This document shows, in pieces, positions 44,219 through 54,077 of a stretch of DNA of 64,000 bases. The translations under genes were made by a program, and so were the position numbers. The stretch's first letter is position 1. The number at the start of each line of letters is the position of its first letter. The DNA is taken from positions 13,434 through 77,433 of the forward strand of contig DATNFW010000048.1 in assembly GCA_035606175.1 (NCBI GenBank), given 5' to 3'. The notes under the pieces are model-generated. The model did not search any database. It had not been told where the DNA came from and saw only the letters and a list, made by a program, of their open reading frames with translations. Source of the DNA: JASHUC01 sp035606175. GTDB lineage: Bacteria; Pseudomonadota; Gammaproteobacteria; Steroidobacterales; Steroidobacteraceae.

Positions 44219-45676
44219 ATGCCCCTTCGCATCTGCTTCGTCGCCTCGGAGATTGCGCCTCTCGCCAAGACGGGCGGTCTCGCCGACGTGACAGGCGCGC
44301 TCATCCGTCATCTAGAGGCTGCCGGGCATGACGTGCGCGCCTACATGCCACGCTATGCGACGATCGATCTCGCGCAGTTCGAGACGGCGCCCATCGAGTC
44401 GCTCACGAACGTGCCGCTCGAGCTCGGGCCGCACCGCTACACGTATTCGGTCCTCGCCGCGCGGCTTCCGGGCTCGCGGGCAGCCGTGCATCTGATCGAT
44501 TGCCCCGTCCTTTACGGCCGATCCCGGCTCTATACGACCGATCCGGATGAGCACGTGAGATTTCTCGCTCTCACGCGGGCCGCGTTCGAGTGCTGCCAGC
44601 GCATGCAGTGGAGCCCGCAGGTTCTGCATGGACACGACTGGCACGCGGGCTTCGCTCCGCTCTTCCTGAAGACGCTCTACTCCTGGGACCGCCTGTTCCA
44701 ATCGACCCGCACGATCCTCACGGTCCACAACCTCGGGTATCAGGGCACGTTCCCGGCATCTGCGGTCGGGGATCTGCAGCTCGGCGCAGGGCAGTACCTG
44801 CTGCATCAGGACGATCTGCGCGCCGGGGTGATCAACTCGCTCAAGCACGGGCTCCTCTATGCCGACCGCGTCACGACGGTGAGCCCGACTTACGCCCGCG
44901 AGATCCGTACGCCCGAGTACGGAATGGGTCTCGACCCCGTCCTGGCAGCGCGGGGCGATGCGGTGCTCGGGATCCTGAACGGCGTGGAGTACGCCGAGTG
45001 GGACCCCCGCATCGACCGCTTCCTGCCCGAGCACTACGATGCCCGGCGGCTCGACGTGAAAACGCGCCTCAAGGCGCAGCTCACCGCACGGCTCGGCCTC
45101 GCGTGCGGCCCGCGTACGGTGCTCGCCGGGGTCGTCACGCGGCTCGCCTCGCAAAAGGGAATCGACCTGCTCATCGAGGCGGTTCCGCGAGTCCTCGCGA
45201 CGCGCGATCTCGCCGCCGCGGTACTCGGCAGCGGCGATGAGCCGTACGAGCGCGCGTTCGAAGAGCTTGCCCGCGCGCATCCGGGGCAGCTCGCCTTCTA
45301 TCGAGGCTACAACGAGGAGCTCGCGCACTGGATCGAAGGGGCGAGCGACCTGTTCATCATGCCCTCGCAGTACGAGCCGTGCGGCCTCAACCAGATGTAC
45401 AGCCTGCGGTACGGCACCGTCCCGGTCGTGCGCGAGACGGGCGGGCTTGCCGACTCGGTCGAGCGCTACGATCCGGCGAGTGGCCGCGGCACGGGCGTCC
45501 TGTTTCGTGAATACCGAGCCGATGCGCTCGTCCATGCGCTCGAGATGGCGCTCGATCTGCACGCCGCTCCCGAGCACTGGCGGCGCATGGCGCGCAACGG
45601 GATGGCGCAGGACTTCTCGTGGGAGCGGCAGGGTACGCTGTACGAGGAGCTCTACCGCGATCTCATCGGAAGCTGA
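44219..45676 (+). CDS. glgA: Glycogen synthase (ADP-glucose)
   Basis: GlgA extends alpha-1,4-glucan from ADP-glucose. The 485-residue length is standard from ATG 44219 (MPLRICFVASEIAPLAKTGG); the ADP-glucose motif KTGGLADV is at residues 17-24. Later motifs are HGHDWHAG, TVHNLGYQG, and the GT5 C-terminal PSQYEPCGLNQMYSLRYGT. A longer upstream frame adds 67 unlike residues. TAGACT lies 13 nt before the ATG. The gene faces the rest of the glycogen cluster and overlaps the LEA14-like gene by 14 nt. Confidence 0.96.
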   Translation: MPLRICFVASEIAPLAKTGGLADVTGALIRHLEAAGHDVRAYMPRYATIDLAQFETAPIESLTNVPLELGPHRYTYSVLAARLPGSRAAVHLIDCPVLYGRSRLYTTDPDEHVRFLALTRAAFECCQRMQWSPQVLHGHDWHAGFAPLFLKTLYSWDRLFQSTRTILTVHNLGYQGTFPASAVGDLQLGAGQYLLHQDDLRAGVINSLKHGLLYADRVTTVSPTYAREIRTPEYGMGLDPVLAARGDAVLGILNGVEYAEWDPRIDRFLPEHYDARRLDVKTRLKAQLTARLGLACGPRTVLAGVVTRLASQKGIDLLIEAVPRVLATRDLAAAVLGSGDEPYERAFEELARAHPGQLAFYRGYNEELAHWIEGASDLFIMPSQYEPCGLNQMYSLRYGTVPVVRETGGLADSVERYDPASGRGTGVLFREYRADALVHALEMALDLHAAPEHWRRMARNGMAQDFSWERQGTLYEELYRDLIGS

Positions 45677-46130
45677 ACGTCCCCCTGTGATCGAACGAAA
45701 TGGATCGCTTCAGGCCGCGCGCAAGCTCGACCTTGCCCGCGATGCGATAATCGATGTGGTCGCGCACATCGCCCCCGCGGCCGAGTAGACGCAAGACCGT
45801 CCCCGCCATGTTCGCCGTCACGTCGGTGTCGAACTCCGCCTCCCCGAGCGCGGGCACGGTGAAGCTCGCATCCGAGACGCCATGCGCGCTCTCCTCTCCT
45901 TCGATATAGAGCGTGTACGCGAGTCCCAGTACACGCAGACTGCGGTCGTTCGGATTATCGACGCGCATGCGCACCTTGAGGTGCTGCGTGACGAGATCGC
46001 TGCGCTCGAGTGCGATGCTCTCGATCGACAGAGTCGGTGTTTGAAGCCGCGGCACGAGCAGCGAGCAGGCACCGAGCAGCGCGCACTCACACAGAAGCAA
46101 ACACGCGACGATCGGCAACGGCCACCGCAC
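45663..46130 (-). CDS. LEA14-like (LEA type 2) lipoprotein
   Basis: From GTG 46130 (AGAGG 6 nt upstream) the product is 155 residues. A lipoprotein signal ends LLGAC (Cys20); the LEA-2/WHy fold follows with LKVRMRVDNPNDRSLRV and VTANMAGTVLRLL. Proteobacterial LEA14-like lipoproteins are envelope proteins of unknown role, some stress-related. The larger frame starting at 46904 is a shadow of malQ. It overlaps the glgA end by 14 nt. Confidence 0.8.
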   Translation of the reverse strand: MRWPLPIVACLLLCECALLGACSLLVPRLQTPTLSIESIALERSDLVTQHLKVRMRVDNPNDRSLRVLGLAYTLYIEGEESAHGVSDASFTVPALGEAEFDTDVTANMAGTVLRLLGRGGDVRDHIDYRIAGKVELARGLKRSISFDHRGTFSFR

Positions 46131-46213
46131 CGCGCACCTCTTGCCGGCACCGCGCGTGCGCGTCGCATCCGCGCGGTGAGGTGCTGCATCCTGTCTGCAC
46201 GAAGTCTCCATGC

Positions 46214-47560
46214 TCACCCGATGCGCCCGTAAACGCCGTTCAAATGCCGATAACGGCCGGCGAGCTCCGCGGTGAGCGATCCCGGGGCTAGACGCCAGCG
46301 CCAGTTGCCGACTGTGGTCGCGGGCGTATTGAAGCGCGCCTCCGAGCCGAGCGCCAGCAGGTCCTGCACCGGCAGGACCGCGAGCGCGCCTACCGAACGG
46401 AGGGCAGCTCGCACGAGCGCATCGGGCATCTCGCCCGAGGCGCTTCCGAGATAGAAGTCCACGCGCCGGGTCGTATCCGCATCGAGCCCGCGATACCAGC
46501 CGAGCGTCGTGTCGTTGTCGTGCGTTCCCGTATAAACCACCGTGTCGCGCTCGTGACGATGCGGCAGATGCGGGTTCTCGCTCGAGCCGTCGAATCCGAA
46601 CTGCAACACGCGCATTCCCGGCAATCCGAATCCCCTGCGCAGATCCTCCACATCGGGGGTGATCACCCCGAGATCTTCGGCGACGAGTGGCAGCCGACCG
46701 AGATCCCCGCGCAGCGTCTTGAGGAGCGCCCAGCCCGGCGTGCGCCGCCAGACGCCCGCGCGCGCATCCGAAGCTTCGGCCGGCACCGCCCAGTGTGCCG
46801 CGAGCGCGCGAAAGTGATCGAGCCGCAGCAGATCGACCCGCTCGAGTTGCCGGCGCAGCCGCTCGCGCCAGAACGCAAAACCGTCGCGGCCCATCGCTTC
46901 CCAATCATAGAGAGGATTGCCCCAGAGCTGTCCGAGCTAGGAGAAATAATCCGGCGGCACGCCGGCGACGCTGCGCGCGCGGCCCGCGTCGTCCAGCTGA
47001 AACTGCGTGCGGTGCGCCCAGGTCTCGACCGAGTCGGGCGCGGCGTAGAACGGTAGATCGCCGAAGAGCAGCACACCGCGCGCACGCGCGTGCTCGCGCA
47101 GCCGCCGCCACTGCCACGCGAAGGCGAACTGCTCCGCCTCGACCTCGCGGATCTGCTCCGCTTCCGCGCGTCGGACCGCCGCGAGGGCCCGCGGTGCGCG
47201 GTCGCGATGTTTGGCCGGCCAGTTCCACCAGGGCTCCTCGCCGTATCTGCGCGACAGCACTTCGAAACACGCAAAGTCGTCGAGCCACCCGCGAGCCGCC
47301 ACGCGGAACGCCTCGAATTCCCCCGACTCGAGCGGCGGGCGCTCGTCGGGATCGATCAGCGCAGGATTCCCTGCGGCATCCGACCGGACCCGGTACGGCG
47401 AGCCGTCGGCACTCGTCGGACCCGGGGGCAGGAACTGCCAGACGGAGAAACCGGCCGCAGCGAGCCAGTCGATGAACGCGCGCCCTCCGCGGCCGAGCGC
47501 GCCCTCGAGGCAGGTGAGGTGGAGCAGCGCGCCGGCGCGCCGGCGGGTCAGGACTCTCAC
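46214..47560 (-). pseudogene. malQ: 4-alpha-glucanotransferase with in-frame amber codon
   Basis: One frame of 449 codons runs from GTG 47560 (overlapping the GH57 stop as GTGA) to 46214, interrupted only by TAG at 46937-46939 (codon 208). Before it are amylomaltase motifs WQFLPPGPTSADGSPY and VAGVPPDYFS; after it the family text resumes immediately as LGQLWGNPLYDWEAM. Relatives usually have a residue such as Glu here, so a single G-to-T change (GAG to TAG) explains it. The catalytic residues (LRLDHFRA Asp, VAEDLG Glu, GTHDND Asp) are all after the stop, so the 207-aa product would be inactive unless the codon is read through. Downstream ATG at 46894 could restart. Confidence 0.9.
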
Positions 47561-49251
47561 GTGGCCGTCGCGCGACGCATCACGCCGCCGTGCTCCATCT
47601 CGCCGCGACCGATCGCGATCGGGCGCGATAGCGCCTCCGGTTGAGGCCGAGCGAGCAGGCGATAGAGATTGCCGAGCTGGCGGCGATACAGCTCGTCGAA
47701 CTGCCGGACCGCTTCCGGCGGGTTGTAATCTCCGAACCACCAGAACCAATCCGAGCTCTCGCAGAGCGCGAGCTGGCGTTGCGCGGCCGCGCGCGTCTCG
47801 AGCTGCGGCATGCCGTGCGCGAGCGCCTCGTCGTAGGCGACCTTGGCATCGCAGAGCAGATCCCACGCCGCGTTCTTTGCCGCATCGCCCATCCAGGTAC
47901 CGAGCGTGCCGTGCACCCAGCTGCCCGCCACGATGCGCTCGAGCGGCCGCGCTTCGATCTGCGAGGCGACCTTCGAGAGCGTCGTGAGCTCGATCAGGGG
48001 ATGCTCCGACAAGAGCGCATACATCGAATCGAGGAAGTAGTAGCCGTTGAACGGGTAGTACTCCCAGGCATTCTCGCCATCGAGTGCGATCAGCACCGCG
48101 CGCCCGGCCAGGGCGCCGGAGCGCGCAATCTCACCGAGCTCGTGCGCGAGGTTGCGGGCGGCATCGTCGCCGTGCCAGCTCGAGTAGGTGAAGCCGATCA
48201 GGTCGGAGAGCCGATCGTCGCGGAACCAGCACGGAAGCGTCGCACCCTCGAGCCGGTAGGGCCGCTCGAGCGCTCCCGGCTCATCCCCGCGAACACCGCT
48301 TGCCGCAAGGCTCGCCCGCAACACCGAGCCGCCCGAGGCTGCCCAATGGAAGCCATGCGCATCGAGCAGCCGCAACGCCGGCTCGCTCACGGCGCCCTCG
48401 GCGGGCCAGCAGCCGGCCGGCCGCATGGCGAAGCAACGCTCGAAGACGCGGACCGACTCCTCGACGTGCCACGCCGCCCGCTCCGCGCCTCCCGGATAGT
48501 GCGCATGGCGCGGCAACGGCGAGTCCGGTACCGACTCGCGCGCGGCCCGGAAGTCGAGCAGAAGCGGAAGAATCGGATGCGCATACGGCGTCACGGACAG
48601 CTCGCAGCGCCCGCTCTCGGCGAGCCGTCTGTAGCGCGGCACGATTCCCGCGAGCAGCTCGCCGATGAGCGCGAGGAGTGCCCGGCGCTGCGCGACGGTG
48701 AAGCCCCTCCCCTGCTCGGCGAGCGCCGCGATGCGCATGTCGGAGCGGCGCACCGTCTCGCCCATCCAGGCGAGGTGGTACCACACGGCGAGATCCCGGA
48801 TGAGCGCATCGGCGGCGTAGGGCGCGTGCTCGGATGTCGCGAGCGGCTCGGCAAGCGCTGCGAGATCGCGGTACGGAGCGAACCGCTCGATCATGTGCTG
48901 GCGATGCGCGCGCAGACAGGCGCGGATCAGCGCGGCACGCTCCGCGCCCGACTCGGGCAGCGGTGCCGGACCGAGCAGTGCGAGCACGGGATCGGGCAGC
49001 GGTTCTGCCCGCTCGAGATGCGCAGCGACACGGTGCGAGATGTCCTCGAGCTGCTCGAGAAGCACGGGCGTGAAGTTCACGACGGCGCGCGCGCCCGCGT
49101 GCGCCTCGAGATGCCCGGCCATGTCCGTGTAATCTTTGATTGCGTGCAAGTACGTCCACGGCAACACGTATTGACCCGTGAGCGCATCGCGATAGTGGGG
49201 CTGGTGCATGTGCCACAGCAGCACCACGGGCAGGCGGGCGGAAGTGGTCAT
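47557..49251 (-). CDS. GH57 family glycoside hydrolase (alpha-amylase type)
   Basis: The 564-residue cytoplasmic protein starts at ATG 49251 and reads VVLLWHMHQPHYRD, the GH57 N-terminal signature (His-Gln-Pro). Other conserved regions are WPAEGAVSEPAL, LIALDGENAWEYYPFNGYYFL (carrying an Asp/Glu catalytic candidate) and the C-terminal DWFWWFGD. Members of this type sit beside glgP/glgA in many bacteria and may cut or branch glycogen. It overlaps malQ by GTGA. The branching activity is a possibility because no glgB is seen. Confidence 0.9.
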   Translation of the reverse strand: MTTSARLPVVLLWHMHQPHYRDALTGQYVLPWTYLHAIKDYTDMAGHLEAHAGARAVVNFTPVLLEQLEDISHRVAAHLERAEPLPDPVLALLGPAPLPESGAERAALIRACLRAHRQHMIERFAPYRDLAALAEPLATSEHAPYAADALIRDLAVWYHLAWMGETVRRSDMRIAALAEQGRGFTVAQRRALLALIGELLAGIVPRYRRLAESGRCELSVTPYAHPILPLLLDFRAARESVPDSPLPRHAHYPGGAERAAWHVEESVRVFERCFAMRPAGCWPAEGAVSEPALRLLDAHGFHWAASGGSVLRASLAASGVRGDEPGALERPYRLEGATLPCWFRDDRLSDLIGFTYSSWHGDDAARNLAHELGEIARSGALAGRAVLIALDGENAWEYYPFNGYYFLDSMYALLSEHPLIELTTLSKVASQIEARPLERIVAGSWVHGTLGTWMGDAAKNAAWDLLCDAKVAYDEALAHGMPQLETRAAAQRQLALCESSDWFWWFGDYNPPEAVRQFDELYRRQLGNLYRLLARPQPEALSRPIAIGRGEMEHGGVMRRATAT

Positions 49252-49282
49252 CGAATCGGCATCGTCCCCGTCGGCACCGGCC

Positions 49283-50563
49283 TCATCCCTGGGCTGCCGG
49301 CAACTTTCGCAACATGTCCGCCGTGACGAGAGCAACGCCCTTGTCCGTGACATGGAAGCGCTGCGCGTCGGCGTTGCGGTCGAGACCGATTTGCATGCCG
49401 TCCGGGACCTGGCAACCCTCATCGAGGATTGCACGCCGTACGTGGCAGCCCTTGCCGATCTCGACTCGCGGCAGCACGACGGCGTCCTCGACCACCGAGT
49501 GCTCGTCGACGCGGACGTCCGAGAACAGAAGCGATCCGCGCACGGTCGAGCCCGAGATGATGCAGCCGCCCGAGACGACGGAGTTGATCGCCATACCGCG
49601 GCGGCCGTCCTCATCGAGCACGAACTTCGCCGGCGGCGAGTGCACCTGATAGGTCCAGATCGGCCACTCGCGATCGTAGATGTTGAGCTCTGGAGCTACG
49701 TGGACGAGCTCCACGTTCGCCTCGTAATAGGCGTCGATCGTGCCCACGTCGCGCCAGTAGCTCTGCGCGCGCGTCTTCACGTCCTGAAACGGGTAAGCGA
49801 ATACCTGGCGCGTGCCGATCGCCTGGGGAATGACGTTCTTGCCGAAATCGTGTTGCGAGGCGGCATCGCTCGCATCCTCGACGAGCAGCCTTTCGAGCAA
49901 GCGGGTGTTGAAGACGTAGATGCCCATCGAGGCGAGGATCGAGTCGGGGCGATTGGGCAGCGTGTCGGGCTTCGCGGGCTTCTCGGTGAACTTCGTCACG
50001 CGGTTCCACTCGGTCGCGGTGAGCACACCGAAACTGCGCGACTCCGCGGCAGGAAGCACTACGACGCCGACCGTCACGTCGCCTCCCTTCTCGACGTGAT
50101 AGGCGATCATCGGACCGTAATCCATCTTGTAGATGTGATCGCCCGCGAGCACCAGCACGTGCTTCGGCCGGTGCGAGAGGATCAGCTCGAGATTCTGGTA
50201 GAGCGCATCGGCGGTGCCGCGATACCAGCATTCTCCGAGCTGCTGCTGCGCGGGGACGACTTCGACGAACTCGCCGAACTCCCCGCGAAGGTAGCTCCAG
50301 CCCTGCTGCACGTGCTGAATGAGCGACTGCGCCTTGTATTGCGTGAGGATCGAAATCTGCCGGATCCCCGAGTTGACGCAGTTCGAGAGGACGAAGTCGA
50401 CGATGCGGAACTTGCCCCCGAACGGTGTCGCGGGCTTGCAGCGGTGTGCGGTGAGATCCTTCAGACGCTCGCCGCGTCCGCCCGCCATGACGACCGCGAG
50501 CGTGCCGCTCGTGAGGCGGCTCACGTAACGTCCGGAGGTGGCGCGCACGGGAGGTCGGGACAT
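49283..50563 (-). CDS. glgC: Glucose-1-phosphate adenylyltransferase
   Basis: GlgC makes ADP-glucose, the controlled step of glycogen synthesis. The 426-residue protein has VMAGGRGERLKDLT (nucleotide loop), KPATPFGGKFRIVDF (activator/substrate site), WYRGTADALYQN, LAGDHIYKMDY and the C-terminal left-handed beta-helix (ISGSTVRGSLLFSDVRV). All are in frame and of normal length. It precedes GH57 by 31 nt. Allosteric control by sugar phosphates is expected from the family but cannot be read here. Confidence 0.96.
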   Translation of the reverse strand: MSRPPVRATSGRYVSRLTSGTLAVVMAGGRGERLKDLTAHRCKPATPFGGKFRIVDFVLSNCVNSGIRQISILTQYKAQSLIQHVQQGWSYLRGEFGEFVEVVPAQQQLGECWYRGTADALYQNLELILSHRPKHVLVLAGDHIYKMDYGPMIAYHVEKGGDVTVGVVVLPAAESRSFGVLTATEWNRVTKFTEKPAKPDTLPNRPDSILASMGIYVFNTRLLERLLVEDASDAASQHDFGKNVIPQAIGTRQVFAYPFQDVKTRAQSYWRDVGTIDAYYEANVELVHVAPELNIYDREWPIWTYQVHSPPAKFVLDEDGRRGMAINSVVSGGCIISGSTVRGSLLFSDVRVDEHSVVEDAVVLPRVEIGKGCHVRRAILDEGCQVPDGMQIGLDRNADAQRFHVTDKGVALVTADMLRKLPAAQG

Positions 50564-50624
50564 GATCCGCGCTACGATACCTCAACTACGCTCGCCGGGG
50601 CTCGTAGAGGTCTCGCTGAGACCG

Positions 50625-53195
50625 TCACACCCACTTCATGAGACCCATCTCATAGGGGTGCGACAACAGCTCGTGATGGGGATGGATGCGGATCTCGGTC
50701 GCGTACTGACCGCACGCGGGCGGCTCCGCGTCGAGCGCGAAAACGGCGGCACCCTCCTGCGTCGTCTCGCCCGTCGCGGAGAGCGTCGCGCGCCAGAGTC
50801 CCTCGGGTGCGCCGCCCCGATAGGAGCTGAGTGGCGGCGGCTCGAAGCTCGCCTCCGGCAGCCGCCGACGCGCGAGAAATTCCACGTGGACATCGGACGG
50901 GTCGAGTCCCGAGAGCATGGCCGCGACGCGGACCGTCAGGCGCCCCGCCCTCGGCATCTCCGTCGCAGGCTGCGCGAGCAGGCTGAGGGTGAGCTGTGGC
51001 CAGGCCTGCCGCACGCGCTCCTTCCACTCCGCGAGCTTGCGGGCGCCGGAGAAGCCCTGCTCGGCGAGCAGTCTCGAATGGCGCGCGGCCGGCTGATAGA
51101 GCCCTTGCGTGTAGTCGTTCAACATGCGCCGGGTGCTGAACTGCGGAATCACCGTCATCATCGCGCGCTTGCTGCGCCTCACCCACTCGGCCGACCAGCC
51201 GCTGCCGCTGCGCTCATAATAAAGAGGCACCACTTCCTCCTCGAGCGTGTCGAAGATGAGCTCCGCCTCGAATGCATCGCGGCGTTCCGGGTCTTGCACG
51301 TCCGCAGGCGGGATGCCCCAGCCATTGTCGAAGGCCCAGCCCTCGGCCCACCATCCGTCGAGCACGGACAGATTTAAACGGCCGTTGATGGCGGCCTTCA
51401 TGCCCGAGGTGCCGCTCGCCTCGAGCGGGGCGATCGGATTGTTGAGCCAGACATCGACGCCGGATACGAGCCAGCGCGCGAGCTGCAGGTCGTAGTCCTC
51501 GAGAAATACGATGTGCCCCAGGTACTCCGGCGTCAGCATGAGCTGGCTGATCTCGCGCAGTACTGCTTTGCCGGGCTCGTCGGCCGGATGCGCCTTGCCC
51601 GCGAACAGGAACACGACCGGCCGGTCCGTCTCGTTGATGAGGCGGGAGAGGCGCTCGCGGTGGCGTAACAAGAGCGAGGCGCGTTTGTAGGTTGCGAAGC
51701 GGCGCGCGAAGCCGATCGTCAGGACGTTTGGGTCGCGCGGGTCGAGCCAGCGCGTCACGTGCCGCCATTGCGCGGAGGAAAGACCCTTGCGCGCATACGC
51801 GCGCTCGAGGCGCTCGCGGACTCCGGCGAGCATGCGCGATTTCACCGACTGGGCCGTCGTCCAATAGACCTCGTCGGGGACGGGCTCGAGCCGCCGCCAA
51901 AATGGGCTCTCCGTCAGATGCTCGCGCCAATCGGCGCCCAGACGCTCTTCGAAGAACGCGGCCCAGCTCTGGTGCAGGAAAGTGGGTACGTGCACGCCGT
52001 TCGTCACGTATCCGACCGGATTTTCCTGCGGGCGCAGCTCCGGCCACTGATCAGCGCAGAGTCGCGCGGAGACCGCGCCGTGGATACGGCTCACGCCGTT
52101 GATGCGGCGCGCCCCGTTCAGTGCGAGCCGGGTCATGTTGAAGTAGCCGGGGGCGTGCGGCGAGCGTCCGAGATCGAGCACTTGCTCCACGGGTACGTCG
52201 AGCTCGCGGATGAAGTCTCCGAAATGCGCGAGGAACAGGTCGTGCCCGAACGCATCGTGGCCGGCTGCGACCGGGGTATGGGTCGTGAAGACGCACTGCG
52301 CGGCGACCGCCTCGAGAGCCGCTGCCCACGGCAATCCGAGTACGAGGTGCTCGCGCAGGAGCTCGAGAATGAGGAACGCCGCGTGACCCTCGTTGAGATG
52401 CGAGACGTTGGGCGCGAGCCCGAGTGCGCGCAGCGCGCGCCGGCCGGCGATCCCGAGGATCATCTCCTGGCGGATGCGCGTCGACTCATCCCCGCCGTAC
52501 AAACGGTGCGTGATGTCGCGGTCGGATGGGGCGTTCTCGGGACAGTTGGTGTCGAGCAGGTACACGGCGACGCGGCCGGCCTGCGCCTTCCAGAGCCGTG
52601 CCACTACCTCGCGTCCGGCGATCCGCACGCGCACCTCGAGCGGCTCACCGCCCGGTCCGGGTACTGCCTCGACGGGCAAATCGCGGGCGCGATGCTCGGC
52701 ATATTCGGCGTGCTGCACGCCGTCGTTGTCCACGGTTTGCGTGAAATAGCCCTGCCCGTAGAGCAGGCCCACGGCGATGAAGCGGATGTTATCGTCGCTC
52801 GCGGCCTTGCAGTAATCGCCCGCAAGCACGCCGAGACCGCCCGAGTAGATCGGGAAGCTCTCGCTGAAACCGTACTCTGCGCAGAAGTATGCGACGAGCG
52901 GCTGGGCCGGCGAGCGCGGCGGCGCGCCGACGTAGGCATCGAATGTCCTCAAGACCTCCGAATAGCGCGCGAGGTAGACGGGGTCCGAAGCTGCGACATC
53001 GAGCTTCGCCTGCGAGAGGCAGCGCAACAACAAGCGGGGATTGCCGCCGGCCTGTTCCCAGAGCTCCGGATCGAGATCTTCGAACAACGCTCGCGTGGGG
53101 CGGTGCCAGCTGAAGAATAGATTTCCGGCGAGCTCGGTGAGCCGCCCGATCGCGGCGGGGATGACCGGAGTCACCTCGAGTAGCGCGTTTCGCAT
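50625..53195 (-). CDS. glgP: Alpha-glucan phosphorylase (GT35, DUF3417 type)
   Basis: The 856-residue protein removes glucose-1-phosphate from glycogen. It belongs to the short bacterial type that begins with a DUF3417 domain (LAGNLFFSWHRPTRALF). Catalytic landmarks are YFCAEYGFSESFPIYSGGLG, VSHLNEGHAAFL, TTHTPVAAGHD, NGVHVPTF and the PLP lysine in ASGTSGMKAAING. ATG 53195 has AAGGAA 3 nt upstream; the longer frame adds 106 unlike residues. It heads the glgP-glgC-GH57-malQ run. Confidence 0.93.
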   Translation of the reverse strand: MRNALLEVTPVIPAAIGRLTELAGNLFFSWHRPTRALFEDLDPELWEQAGGNPRLLLRCLSQAKLDVAASDPVYLARYSEVLRTFDAYVGAPPRSPAQPLVAYFCAEYGFSESFPIYSGGLGVLAGDYCKAASDDNIRFIAVGLLYGQGYFTQTVDNDGVQHAEYAEHRARDLPVEAVPGPGGEPLEVRVRIAGREVVARLWKAQAGRVAVYLLDTNCPENAPSDRDITHRLYGGDESTRIRQEMILGIAGRRALRALGLAPNVSHLNEGHAAFLILELLREHLVLGLPWAAALEAVAAQCVFTTHTPVAAGHDAFGHDLFLAHFGDFIRELDVPVEQVLDLGRSPHAPGYFNMTRLALNGARRINGVSRIHGAVSARLCADQWPELRPQENPVGYVTNGVHVPTFLHQSWAAFFEERLGADWREHLTESPFWRRLEPVPDEVYWTTAQSVKSRMLAGVRERLERAYARKGLSSAQWRHVTRWLDPRDPNVLTIGFARRFATYKRASLLLRHRERLSRLINETDRPVVFLFAGKAHPADEPGKAVLREISQLMLTPEYLGHIVFLEDYDLQLARWLVSGVDVWLNNPIAPLEASGTSGMKAAINGRLNLSVLDGWWAEGWAFDNGWGIPPADVQDPERRDAFEAELIFDTLEEEVVPLYYERSGSGWSAEWVRRSKRAMMTVIPQFSTRRMLNDYTQGLYQPAARHSRLLAEQGFSGARKLAEWKERVRQAWPQLTLSLLAQPATEMPRAGRLTVRVAAMLSGLDPSDVHVEFLARRRLPEASFEPPPLSSYRGGAPEGLWRATLSATGETTQEGAAVFALDAEPPACGQYATEIRIHPHHELLSHPYEMGLMKWV

Positions 53196-53366
53196 CGGTT
53201 CCTTGGCGCGCGGGCGGGCGTACGGCCGTGCCGCTCCGCGATTCTGAAGGGCGCGCAGTCTAGCATTGCCTCTGCTATGGTGCAGTGCGAGAGCCCGGCG
53301 ACCGACGTGCCGCATTTGAGGAGCGGCCGCGGATCGGACGCGACGCGGCGGAGTAGACTCACGACG

Positions 53367-54077
53367 ATGACTCGGACTTCGGCTCGACGGGAGTTTTTTC
53401 CGGCGCGGGTGCTCGCCACGCCCGCGATACTCGCCAGGCCCACGATGCCGTTCCTCCTCGGCGCAGCATTGCTGTGCTTCGCGCGGCTCCCGCACGCGGC
53501 GGCTCAGACACACGCAGCCGAGTCACGTTGTCTGACCGACGGGTCGGGATACCTGCGCGTGCGCCTGCGCGGTGCGTTGGCCGCTGACCTCGATTGGCAC
53601 AACAACGGTCTCGAGTGCGAGGGTGGCATGCGCCCGGATGGCCATGGCATTCGCGTGAGCTTCGCGGGCCCGCTGCGAGCTGCGGGCACAGTGCACCGGC
53701 TGCGTTTCATCTTCGGAATCGAGGCAGCGGGCGAGGGCCGCTCGGGGCGCGCGCTCCCGGCTAACGTCACGCTGATCCTCGAGGGCGAGCGGCGCATCTT
53801 CTCAACCCGCGGTGACAATCAGTGCACCATCGACGATCTGCGCCAGGAGCCGCTCGGACACACCGCGCGCCACCGCGACTATCGCGTCGCCGCTCGTGGC
53901 TTCTGCGTCGGCCCGGCGACGAGCCTCACCGGCTCGGAGCGCGTGCTCGTCAGCCGGTTCGATTTCTCGGGGCGCATCACGCTCGATGACGCCGGCTCCG
54001 ACAAGCCAAACCGCGCCGCGAAACCCAATGCGGAGACTACCGCCGCGCATATTCGAGAAAGGAAGCCGTTCTCGTGA
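53367..54077 (+). CDS. Hypothetical secreted protein
   Basis: From ATG 53367 the product is 236 residues; an in-frame ATG at 53445 leads straight into a signal peptide (FLLGAALLCFARLPHAAAQ) and may be the true start. The mature part is beta-rich with several Cys (SRCLTDGSG, GLECEGGM, DNQCTID, GFCVGPA) that could form disulfides. It is not related to a family I can name. Its TGA overlaps the GTG of the DUF192 gene (GTGA), so they are coupled. Confidence 0.6.
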   Translation: MTRTSARREFFPARVLATPAILARPTMPFLLGAALLCFARLPHAAAQTHAAESRCLTDGSGYLRVRLRGALAADLDWHNNGLECEGGMRPDGHGIRVSFAGPLRAAGTVHRLRFIFGIEAAGEGRSGRALPANVTLILEGERRIFSTRGDNQCTIDDLRQEPLGHTARHRDYRVAARGFCVGPATSLTGSERVLVSRFDFSGRITLDDAGSDKPNRAAKPNAETTAAHIRERKPFS

